Positions 52,535 through 60,219 of a DNA stretch of 64,000 nt are shown piece after piece; within the stretch, counting starts at the first letter, position 1; each line of letters starts with the position of its first letter. Where the stretch lies: NCBI GenBank assembly GCA_963761755.1, contig CAVXIC010000013.1, positions 62,001 through 126,000 of the forward strand, read 5' to 3'. This stretch comes from CAJXVA01 sp963761755 (lineage in GTDB: Bacteria; Myxococcota_A; Polyangia; Nannocystales; Nannocystaceae). Position numbers and translations under genes: made by a program. The notes beneath the pieces were generated by a model. The model did not search any database and was not told the origin of the DNA. It worked only from the letters and a program-made list of their open reading frames with translations.

Positions 52535-52948
52535 CTACAGGACGAAGGCCCAGACGGTGTAGAGCACGCCCATCGCGATGGCGAAGAAGCCGAGCGGGAC
52601 CTGGAACTTGGAGAGTTTCAGGCGCAGCTCCTGACCCTTGGCCAGTGCCGTCTCGTTCTTGCTGAGCACCCAGGTGCTGATGAGTTTGAAGCCGAGGATG
52701 AAGCCGACGAAGAGGTCTGCGACGCCGCTGAGGGTCCAGAAGATCCAGTTGAGCGGGGCATCGCTGAGCATGCCGAGGTTGGTGACTGCTCCGATGATCT
52801 CCCAGACGCCCCAGAAGAACATCAACGCGCCAATCCAGCCCTCGTAGGGGGTGAGCTTGTCGATGAGCTCCTTCGCGTTGGGTTTCTTCGCGATGATGAA
52901 CGCCGAAGCTGCCAGAATTCCGCCACAAATGGTGATGATGCCGCCCAT
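52535..52948 (-). CDS. Small four-helix integral membrane protein, unknown function
   Basis: 137 aa from ATG 52948 with a good AGGAA ribosome site. Four hydrophobic segments: IITICGGILAASAFIIA, WIGALMFFWGVWEIIGAV, WIFWTLSGVADLFVGFILGF and LGFFAIAMGVLYTVWAFVL. Short charged loops (KKPNAKELIDKLTPYEG; SKNETALAKGQELRLKLSK) connect them. It is not a family I recognise. It precedes the FHA activator on the same strand by 72 bases and is divergent from an STPK gene across a repeat-rich region. A -24/-12-like element lies upstream, so it could be a target of the adjacent activator. Confidence 0.78.
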   Translation of the reverse strand: MGGIITICGGILAASAFIIAKKPNAKELIDKLTPYEGWIGALMFFWGVWEIIGAVTNLGMLSDAPLNWIFWTLSGVADLFVGFILGFKLISTWVLSKNETALAKGQELRLKLSKFQVPLGFFAIAMGVLYTVWAFVL

Positions 52949-53015
52949 GATTTGTTCCTTGTGTCCGTGGTTGGTGGTTGGCTCCCGCTGTTTGGCGGTT
53001 GCGCCCACCTAGAGA

Positions 53016-53030
53016 GCAAGGTGTGTTCCC
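53016..53030 (-). promoter_or_regulatory. Sigma54-like element upstream of the small membrane protein
   Basis: Read on the minus strand: GGGAACA-CACC-TTGC, with GG and GC ten bases apart and a full TTGC box, 68 bases before the ATG at 52948. The -24 half is imperfect. Confidence 0.35.
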
Positions 53031-53068
53031 CCGCGACCTCGTAGGAATTCCAGTCACTTAGTCGTCGC

Positions 53069-53145
53069 GCACAACCCGGTCTGCTCGCGTTGTGCAGCTG
53101 GGTTGCCCGAGTTGAGCAACGAGTTGAGCAACGAGTCGGGCAACC
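53069..53145. promoter_or_regulatory. Cluster of nested GTTG...CAAC palindromes before an STPK gene
   Basis: Inverted repeat GCACAAC/GTTGTGC (53069-53095), then an outer inverted repeat GGTTGCCCGA (53101-53110) / TCGGGCAACC (53136-53145) enclosing two tandem 12-mers GTTGAGCAACGA (53111-53134), each itself a GTTG-AG-CAAC palindrome. The cluster lies 71-147 bases before the kinase ATG at 53216 and upstream of the divergent membrane-protein gene, where operator sites would be expected. Confidence 0.6.
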
Positions 53146-53215
53146 GCGTCGGGGCAACGAGCCTGGGTCATCCGCGGATCCACAATCGCGCCAATGGGGG
53201 ATACCGTTGCGCGCC

Positions 53216-56008
53216 ATGGGCAGCGAAGACGTCACGCTGCGGGGAGATGAGACGACCTTTCGGGGACGGGCGGTCGAGGAGACTCTCACGCCCCTCGATC
53301 ACCTCGGGCGATTCGTGGTGCTCGAGCGGATCGGTGTCGGTGGCTCGGGGGCCGTCTATCGGGCCTATGACTCGCAGCTCGATCGATCGGTGGCGATCAA
53401 GGTGCTGCATCCAGGGGCCGCGACCCTCCGCCTGCTCGCCGAGGCGCGGGCGATGGCCAAGCTGCACCACCCCAACGTGGTGACGGTGCACGACGTCGGA
53501 GAGGCCGATGACGGGGTTTGGCTCGCGATGGAGTACGTCGAGGGCGGCACCCTTCGTCGCTGGCTCGATGCGGAGCGTCGGACCCCAGCAGCGATCCTCT
53601 CGGTGTTCCGGCACGCGGGTGCGGGTCTCGCCGCAGCCCACCGCCAGGGCATCGTCCATCGTGACTTCAAGCCGGACAATGTGCTGCTGCATCTTTGCGG
53701 GCGTCCGGCCGTGACCGACTTCGGCCTCGCGCGCGCCGAGCTGGATCAGGACGCAGCGCTTCGAGCATCCACCGCCGAGGGCATCGACGTGACCGCGAGG
53801 AGCGGTCTTGCCGGCACCCCTGCGTACATGTCCCCCGAGCAGTTCGAGGGCCGCGTCGTCGGGGCGGCCAGCGACCAGTTCTCGTTCGGGGTGGCGTTGT
53901 TCGAGGCGCTGTGCGGTCGCCGCCCGTTCGCGGGCACCACCGTGCCCGAGCTGTGCGAGCAGGTCGTTCGTGGACGCTTCGAGTTTCCGGCGGATCCAGC
54001 CGTGCCGGCGTGGCTTCGGCGGGTCCTCGAACGCATGCTCCAGCGCGACCCCGCCGACCGCTTCGAGTCGATGGGCGCGGCGGTCGAGGCCCTGGACCGC
54101 GAGCCCGTCCGGCGTCGGCGTCGGCTCTTCGCCGGCGGGGCCGTCGTCGCGCTCCTCGCAGGCGGAACGGGAGCGCTGAGCAGCAGCACTGCTCCGTCCT
54201 GTGATGCGGGCGCCGCGGAAGCGCAGGCGGTCTGGAACCCCGGCCGCCGAGCGGAGATCGAAGAGGCGGTTGCTCGGGCGAACCTCGGTTCACGCGCCGG
54301 CCCCCTGCTGCCGGCGCTGGACAGGCTCGATGTATGGACACGAGACTGGGCGGCAGCCCATGACGACACGTGCGCGGCGACGCACGAGCGCGGGGTCCAG
54401 TCGGCTGCGCGGCTGGACGCGCGAACGCGGTGCCTGCAGGTGCAGCTCGAGCACGTGGCGGCGCTGCGCGACGAACTCATGCAGCCCGACCCCACGATGC
54501 TCGCGCGTGCGTTCCGAGCGGCGACGGACCTGCCCAAGCCCGGCGCATGTGAAGCTCCGGGCGAGCCCATCGTGGTCTCTGACGCCGAGCGGGAGGCGCA
54601 GCGGTGGGTGGCCCGGGCCGAGGTTCGCAACGAGCTGGGCCGCTATGCCCAAGGCTTGGATGCCACCGAAGCCGGCCTCGCGGCGCTCGGGACCGAGCCG
54701 TCGCCGCTGCGGGTGCGGCTGCGTGCCTCCGAGGGGCAGCTCGCTCGGCGCAGCGGGGACCCCGAGCGGGCGCAGGCGGCTCTGGAGGACGCGCTGCGCT
54801 CGCATGCGTCGGCGCCCAACCTTCGGTTCGCGGCCGAGGCATGGCTGGACCTGTCGATTCTATGGGCCGAGACCCTCGACGAGCCAGACCACGCGTTGGG
54901 CACCCTGCTGGCCGCGGAGGTCGCCGTGCGGGCCCTGGATGACCCGACGTTCGAGCGACGCCTGGAGTCGACGCGTGGCGTCGTGTTCCAGTACGCGAAC
55001 CGAATCGACGAGGCGGTCGCGGCCCTGGAACGCGCGGTCGCCTTGGCGCGGAACGACGGTGACCCCGCAGTCCTGGGCGTGGTGCAGGGGAACTTGGGCA
55101 ATGCCCTGTTCGAGGCCGGGCGATACGGTGAAGCGCTCGCGGCCTACGACGCCGCCTTGCTCGCCGACCGCCGAGGGTTGCCAAAGGAGCATCCCGACCT
55201 GGTGCTCGACGTCCAGAACCGCAGCCGCGCCCTGCAGGCGCTGGGGCGAAACGAGGAGGCGGAGGCCGAGCTGCGCGGCGCGGTCGAGCTCGGGGAGAAG
55301 GTGTTCGGGCCCGACAGTGAGCGGCTCGGCGGGCTCCACCTCAACCTGGGCGTGGCGCTGAAGGGGCAGATGAAGCTCGAACAGGCCAGGACGCACATCC
55401 AGCGCGCGTCGGAGATCTGGTCCAAGGTTCACCCGCCCGAGCATCGGTACTTCGACATCGTCGACAACAACCTCGGGGTGATCGCCAACGACATGGGCGA
55501 GAACGAGGTCGCGCTGCGGCACTATCGTGCCTTCCGGCAGCGGACCGCGAAGCGGGAGGGGGATCGCAGCCCTCGCGTCGCCATCGCGCTGGGCAACGAG
55601 GCCACCGCACTGCACAACCTGGGGCGCTTCGAGGAGGCCGTGACGCTCCATCGCGAGAGCCTCGAGATTCGGAATGAGACGCTCGAGCCCGAGCACCCCG
55701 ACCTGGGTTACGCGCTCGTCGGGCTGGCGCGAGCGCTGCTCGAGGTCGGCAACTTCGAGGAAGCCCTCGAGCATGCCGAGCACGCGAGAGTCGTGCGGGA
55801 GCGCGCGAAGGTCGGACCGGCCGAGATGTACCTGACGTACATCACCCTCGCAGAGGCGGCCGTAGGGGCGGACACGTCACGACTCGACCCAGCCCGGGCG
55901 TGGGCGCGGGCGGCCGCGGCCGCGTTTGAGCGGACAGGACTGCCATCGGAGGATGCGGTCGAGCTGCGCGCGTTCGAGACCCGCTACGGGCTCCCGTCGC
56001 GCGAGTGA
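53216..56008 (+). CDS. Membrane-anchored Ser/Thr protein kinase with TPR tail (second copy)
   Basis: 930 aa from ATG 53216, where the protein-like sequence starts. Kinase core complete: glycine loop GVGGSGAVY, Lys 62 (VAIKVLH), Asp 150 in HRDFKPDN, DFG at 168-170, and activation-loop GTPAYMSPEQ. A membrane helix near residues 304-325 (LFAGGAVVALLAGGTGAL) is followed by a Cys-containing periplasmic stretch and many TPR-like repeats (ALQALGRNEEAEAELRGAVELGEKVFG; ALGNEATALHNLGRFEEAVTLH). The architecture matches the kinases at 48166 and 60220, but no sigma gene is coupled here. It is divergent from the small membrane protein across the palindrome cluster. Confidence 0.93.
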   Translation: MGSEDVTLRGDETTFRGRAVEETLTPLDHLGRFVVLERIGVGGSGAVYRAYDSQLDRSVAIKVLHPGAATLRLLAEARAMAKLHHPNVVTVHDVGEADDGVWLAMEYVEGGTLRRWLDAERRTPAAILSVFRHAGAGLAAAHRQGIVHRDFKPDNVLLHLCGRPAVTDFGLARAELDQDAALRASTAEGIDVTARSGLAGTPAYMSPEQFEGRVVGAASDQFSFGVALFEALCGRRPFAGTTVPELCEQVVRGRFEFPADPAVPAWLRRVLERMLQRDPADRFESMGAAVEALDREPVRRRRRLFAGGAVVALLAGGTGALSSSTAPSCDAGAAEAQAVWNPGRRAEIEEAVARANLGSRAGPLLPALDRLDVWTRDWAAAHDDTCAATHERGVQSAARLDARTRCLQVQLEHVAALRDELMQPDPTMLARAFRAATDLPKPGACEAPGEPIVVSDAEREAQRWVARAEVRNELGRYAQGLDATEAGLAALGTEPSPLRVRLRASEGQLARRSGDPERAQAALEDALRSHASAPNLRFAAEAWLDLSILWAETLDEPDHALGTLLAAEVAVRALDDPTFERRLESTRGVVFQYANRIDEAVAALERAVALARNDGDPAVLGVVQGNLGNALFEAGRYGEALAAYDAALLADRRGLPKEHPDLVLDVQNRSRALQALGRNEEAEAELRGAVELGEKVFGPDSERLGGLHLNLGVALKGQMKLEQARTHIQRASEIWSKVHPPEHRYFDIVDNNLGVIANDMGENEVALRHYRAFRQRTAKREGDRSPRVAIALGNEATALHNLGRFEEAVTLHRESLEIRNETLEPEHPDLGYALVGLARALLEVGNFEEALEHAEHARVVRERAKVGPAEMYLTYITLAEAAVGADTSRLDPARAWARAAAAAFERTGLPSEDAVELRAFETRYGLPSRE

Positions 56009-56166
56009 TTCGGGTCGGCGCTGTTCTCCCATTCCGGCAGCCTGGCGCGGGGCTGGGAAGTAGAGCGACGGGATCGGCACGGACGCGCCCGTCCTCGAGA
56101 ACCGGCCGCGAAGCTTGCACGAACTGTGTAGCCACCCCTCGCTCATCTGGCGCTTAGACCGGCGCC

Positions 56167-56892
56167 ATGACGAAGAAACGAATCAACGGCGCGAAGGCTC
56201 CCCGGGGCCTCCTTCGGACCTTGACGTGTGCGGCGCTCCTGGGCGCGGGAGCATTCGCAGCGACCGCGCTTCCAAGCGTTGCGCATGCCGAGATCGACCC
56301 CGACGGCGGCGACACGCCGATCGACTACGGGCCTCATTGGGCCTGGGGCTCGGACCGCCTGATCGCGCAGAACTATCAGTACAAGACGGCAGTCCTCGAC
56401 GACGGCGTCTTCTACTACGAGTACCACTCCTCGTTCCTCGAGGCCCTCGACTACGTCAACGACATGCTCGAGACGGCGCAAGCGCTCGGAGACTACGACC
56501 TCGACGCCGACGTCATCGGGTACGGAACCCTCGACGACAAGCAGTGGTCCTACTGGCCCGAAGGCTTCTACGGCAGCGGGTTCGGCGGCGACGAGCCCTA
56601 CGACCCGTTCTCGGGTGGCGGGGGCTCGTTCGGCGGCGGAGGAGCCAGCGGCAGCTGGGGCGGGACCGGTGCGTCGAGCTCACGCGGACCCGAACTCGGC
56701 GACGGTTCGCCCCCGCCCGCGGGCACCGGCTACGAGTGCACGTTCTACGGGGTCGTCGACGGCAACTCCGCCGCGCCCAATGCCTGCCAGGCGATCTGGA
56801 ACTGCAGCAACGGCGCCACCGTGGTGATCCCCCAGCCGTGCAACCACTCCGAGCCGGGCATGGTGCCACCGGGCAGCGCTCCCATCGCGTGA
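56167..56892 (+). CDS. Secreted Gly/Ser-rich protein of unknown function
   Basis: 241 aa. Signal peptide with a basic start (MTKKRINGAKAPRG) and a hydrophobic core ending at a VAHA-type cleavage site. An N-terminal half has many Tyr/Trp/Asp residues (GPHWAWGSDRLIAQNYQYK, YYEYHSSFLEALDYVNDML), then a Gly/Ser/Phe-rich flexible stretch and a C-terminal part with three cysteines (YECTFYGVVDG, NACQAIWNC) plus a late Cys. No family recognised. The last Cys cluster may form disulfides. A CGCCCACG/CGTGGGCG inverted repeat (56904-56945) follows the stop. Confidence 0.7.
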   Translation: MTKKRINGAKAPRGLLRTLTCAALLGAGAFAATALPSVAHAEIDPDGGDTPIDYGPHWAWGSDRLIAQNYQYKTAVLDDGVFYYEYHSSFLEALDYVNDMLETAQALGDYDLDADVIGYGTLDDKQWSYWPEGFYGSGFGGDEPYDPFSGGGGSFGGGGASGSWGGTGASSSRGPELGDGSPPPAGTGYECTFYGVVDGNSAAPNACQAIWNCSNGATVVIPQPCNHSEPGMVPPGSAPIA

Positions 56893-57016
56893 TGCCGTCC
56901 CGCCGCCCACGTGCTGAGGGCTACGAAACATGCTCCGCGTGGGCGCTCAGCGGGTCCAAAATGCACAAACTGTAATCCGTCGGGTGGCCCGCCCCGGTCC
57001 TAGACTGGACTTCGAG

Positions 57017-58711
57017 ATGGTGATGACGCTCCAACGAACAGTGATACTTGGAGGCCTGAGCATCCTGACGGGGTGTTACTCGGGCCTGAGCGTGGACGCG
57101 GAGGAGCTCGCGGGGCCTCAGGGGAGCACGGGGACCACCGACGGACCCGATGGCGGACCCGATGGCGACCCCGATGGCGACCCCGATGGCGATCCCGAGT
57201 CGTCGTGCCGAGATCCCGACGCCGGCTTCAACGCCTTGCGTCGGCTCTCTCGGGACGAGTACGCCAACGCGGTGCACGACGTCTTCGGGGTCGAGATGGA
57301 CGTCGAGGACCTGCCACCGGACGCCTTCGACGGGCTCTTCGTCGCCAACGTGGTCATGCTCGACGCGACCGCGGTCGAACGCTACGTGAGGGCGGCCGAG
57401 TCCGTGGTCGATCCGGTCGCGACGGCGTTGGAGGCCGAGCTGGAGTGCGAGATGGCGAGCGCATCGAAGGACTGCGTCGCCGAGGCGATTGGACGCATCG
57501 GTCGTCGACTGCATCGCCGCCCGCTCGAGCCGGCCGATCTCGACGCGTACGTTGGCGTCTACGAGGCCGCAGCCGAGCCCCGCGAGGGTCTTCGCCAGAT
57601 CGCCGCCGCGATGCTGCAGTCTCCGTGGTTTCTGTACAAGGTCGAGACCTCGGCCTCCGACGACGACATCGCGCCGTTGGACGACCTCTCGCTGGCCTCG
57701 CGGCTGTCCTTCCTGCTGTGGCGCAGCGTGCCCGACGATGAGTTGCTCGACGTCGCGCTCACCGGCGAGCTGCACGAACCGGCGACGCTGCGCAGCCAGG
57801 CCGAGCGCATGCTCGCCGACCCCAAGGGACAGCGAGGGATCGTCGATTTTCATCGCAACTGGCTGGAGGTCAACCATCTCGAGCACGCCGAGAAGGCCGA
57901 CGACCTCGACGTCGACGCCAGCGTTCGCGACTCGCTGGCGCTCGAGCTCGACGATCTCTTCGAGGCCGCGTCGCAGCCGGGCGTCGACTGGTTTCAAACC
58001 CTGATGACCCGCAGCTCCACGGGAGTGATGGATGCCGAGCTGGCCGCGATCTACGGCGTAGAGCCCGCCACGGGCGCCGAAGAGACGGAGCTGCCCATGG
58101 AGCGCTCGGGCCTGCTGTCGCGAGCCGGCTTCGTCGCCGCGCATTCGCATCCGGACCAGGTCTCGCCCGTCGTGCTCGGCTACTTCGTTCGCACCCGGAT
58201 GCTGTGCCAGGCGGTGCCACCACCCCCCGAGGACATCGACGCCACCGTGCCGGGCGCGGACCCGTCGATCCCGATGCGGGAGCGATTCGAGCGGCACACC
58301 GAAGAGAGCTCGTGCGCGGCGTGCCACATCCTCATGGACGGCATGGGCTTCGCGTACGAGGGATTCGATGCCATCGGACGCTTCGAGCCCCTCCTGGGCG
58401 GCGAGCCGGTCGACGTCTCGGGCGAGCTGGTGGCGACCGACGTCGACGGCCCGTTCGAAGGCCCCGCGGAGCTCTCGGAGCGACTCGCGGAGAGCGAACT
58501 CGCCCGTCGTTGTGCCGCCGATGCCTGGATGGCCTACGGCGTTCAGCGGCAGGCCGATCCCCACGACGCGTGCGCACGCGAGTCGCTCGAGGCGGTGGCG
58601 ACGTCGGCCGACGGCGACGTCCCCTCGATGTTGCTCGCGATCATCGAATCGGACGCGTTCACCTACCGCCGCGCTGGCGCAGACCTCCAAGACCCAAAGG
58701 ACCCCTCATGA
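57017..58711 (+). CDS. DUF1592/DUF1588 lipoprotein with c-type heme motif
   Basis: 564 aa from ATG 57017. Lipobox LTGC, a DGDP-repeat linker, then the planctomycete-cytochrome-associated domain series. DUF1587 (FNALRRLSRDEYANAVHDVFG) comes first, then a DUF1595-like block (AIGRIGRRLHRRPLEPAD), DUF1592 (LSFLLWRSVPDDELLD, RNWLEVNHLEHAEK), DUF1588 (RSGLLSRAGFVAAHSHPDQVSPV) and DUF1585. A CxxCH heme-attachment motif is present as CAACH (Cys 433, Cys 436, His 437). Such proteins are exported and paired with DUF1552 partners; their function is unknown, possibly redox or polymer degradation. Its stop overlaps the start of the DUF1552 gene by ATGA. Confidence 0.9.
   Translation: MVMTLQRTVILGGLSILTGCYSGLSVDAEELAGPQGSTGTTDGPDGGPDGDPDGDPDGDPESSCRDPDAGFNALRRLSRDEYANAVHDVFGVEMDVEDLPPDAFDGLFVANVVMLDATAVERYVRAAESVVDPVATALEAELECEMASASKDCVAEAIGRIGRRLHRRPLEPADLDAYVGVYEAAAEPREGLRQIAAAMLQSPWFLYKVETSASDDDIAPLDDLSLASRLSFLLWRSVPDDELLDVALTGELHEPATLRSQAERMLADPKGQRGIVDFHRNWLEVNHLEHAEKADDLDVDASVRDSLALELDDLFEAASQPGVDWFQTLMTRSSTGVMDAELAAIYGVEPATGAEETELPMERSGLLSRAGFVAAHSHPDQVSPVVLGYFVRTRMLCQAVPPPPEDIDATVPGADPSIPMRERFERHTEESSCAACHILMDGMGFAYEGFDAIGRFEPLLGGEPVDVSGELVATDVDGPFEGPAELSERLAESELARRCAADAWMAYGVQRQADPHDACARESLEAVATSADGDVPSMLLAIIESDAFTYRRAGADLQDPKDPS
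57149..57196 (+). repeat. 12-bp in-frame tandem repeat (DGDP linker)
   Basis: Four copies of a 12-mer, GATGGCGACCCC with small changes in the first and last, encode repeated Asp-Gly-Asp-Pro in the linker after the lipobox. Copy number may vary between strains without changing the frame. Confidence 0.85.
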
Positions 58712-60060
58712 TCACCAACTTCTCTCGTCGCAGCATGTTGACCGCACTCGGGCTGGGTGCTGCCGCCCCGTTCGTTCCATTGCTCGAAGCCGACGCCGAA
58801 GCGGGGACCGTACCGCGACGCCTGATCCTGATGTACCACCCCTTCGGAACCCTGCGGGACGACTGGATCCCCGACGTGCAGTCTGCCGAGTCCTTCTCGT
58901 TCGAGAACAAGTACATCTCCGAGTCGCTCGAGTCGATCAAGCAGCACATCGTCATGCTCGACGGTGTCCGCATGCGCTGGCGCGACGGCACCGCGTCGTA
59001 CGGCGGCGACCAGTACTCGACGGGAGACCAGCACCAAAAGGGGATGGGCACGCTGTGGACGGGCTCGAGGCTGCTGCAGCACTGGGAGACCACATCGACC
59101 TCCGGCATCGGTGGCCAAGACGGCGTCATCGGCCGCGCATCGGGAAAGAGCGTCGACCAGCACATCGTCGAAGCACTGGCCCCCGACACCGTGTTCGGCT
59201 CGCTGCAGTTCGGCGTCGACGTCAAGGACGAGGACGAAGTTCGCTCCCGCATGATCTACTCCGGATCGGACGCCCCCCTCACGCCGATGACCGATCCCAT
59301 CGGCGCGTGGGAGACCGTGTTCGAGCCGTTCAGCGGCGACCTTTCGGAGGTGCAGCGCCTCAACGAGCAGCGCCGGTCGGTCTACGATCTGGCCGACGGC
59401 CAGCTGGACCGCATCCGCGGCCGCGTGGGGGCCGACGACCTGCAGCGCATCGACGCCCACCTCGACGCACTCGACACGCTGCGCGCTCGACTCGACATGT
59501 CGGCCGACTGCGGCGACGTGCCGCGTCCGGAGTCCTCGGACGAGTCGACGCACCGTCGCCTGCCCGAAGTTGCGGGGCAGCAGATCGACCTGATGATCCG
59601 GGCGATGGCCTGCGACCTGACGCGAGTGGCCAGCCTACAGATCAAGGACGAGCACGGAGGTTTTAGCGGTTGGCTGACCGATGACAACCCGAGCTTCCAC
59701 AGCCTATCGCACCAGGGAGGATCGGGCCCCCTGATCCGCGACGCCTACCGGGACTTCACGGAGCTGTTCGTCCACCTCGTGCAGCGGCTGGCCGAGACGC
59801 CCGAGGGTGAGGGCAGCATGCTCGACAACACCATCGTGTGCTGGGGCAGCGCGATCGGCCACGGCAGCCACACCGCGTTTCCGACTCCGTTCGTATTGGC
59901 CGGCGGTGGCAGCACGCTCCAGACCGGGCGGTTCCTGGCGTTCGACGAGATCGATCACCACCGCATCCTCGTTTCGCTCTGCCGGTTGATGGGGGTCGAT
60001 GCAGAGACCTTCGGCAACCTCGACGAGGGCTCGGGGCCGGTGCCAGGCTTGCTGGTCTGA
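58708..60060 (+). CDS. DUF1552 exported protein
   Basis: 450 aa, starting in the ATGA overlap with the DUF1592 gene. A Tat-like N-terminus (FSRRSMLTALGLGAAAPFVP) indicates export of a folded protein. The body shows DUF1552 features: RLILMYHPFGTLRDDW, HIVMLDGVRMRW, GDQHQKGMGTLWTG, a helical middle and CWGSAIGHGSHTAFPTPFVLAGGG near the end. This fold is related to alkaline phosphatase/sulfatase-like proteins but without a proven reaction. Co-translation with the heme-motif DUF1592 protein suggests a complex in the periplasm. Confidence 0.9.
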   Translation: MITNFSRRSMLTALGLGAAAPFVPLLEADAEAGTVPRRLILMYHPFGTLRDDWIPDVQSAESFSFENKYISESLESIKQHIVMLDGVRMRWRDGTASYGGDQYSTGDQHQKGMGTLWTGSRLLQHWETTSTSGIGGQDGVIGRASGKSVDQHIVEALAPDTVFGSLQFGVDVKDEDEVRSRMIYSGSDAPLTPMTDPIGAWETVFEPFSGDLSEVQRLNEQRRSVYDLADGQLDRIRGRVGADDLQRIDAHLDALDTLRARLDMSADCGDVPRPESSDESTHRRLPEVAGQQIDLMIRAMACDLTRVASLQIKDEHGGFSGWLTDDNPSFHSLSHQGGSGPLIRDAYRDFTELFVHLVQRLAETPEGEGSMLDNTIVCWGSAIGHGSHTAFPTPFVLAGGGSTLQTGRFLAFDEIDHHRILVSLCRLMGVDAETFGNLDEGSGPVPGLLV

Positions 60061-60219
60061 CCCGTGCGAGGCGGGACGCGACCTCATCGAGACGATTCCA
60101 CGCAAGCGCGGTGAGTCGGACTACGGTTGCGTCTTCGCTTCGCGACGGATGGTCCTGGAATCGGCGGGCTCTCCCCTTCATCATGAGGGCGTGGGTCGGC
60201 GCGAACGCGGAGGTCTTCG

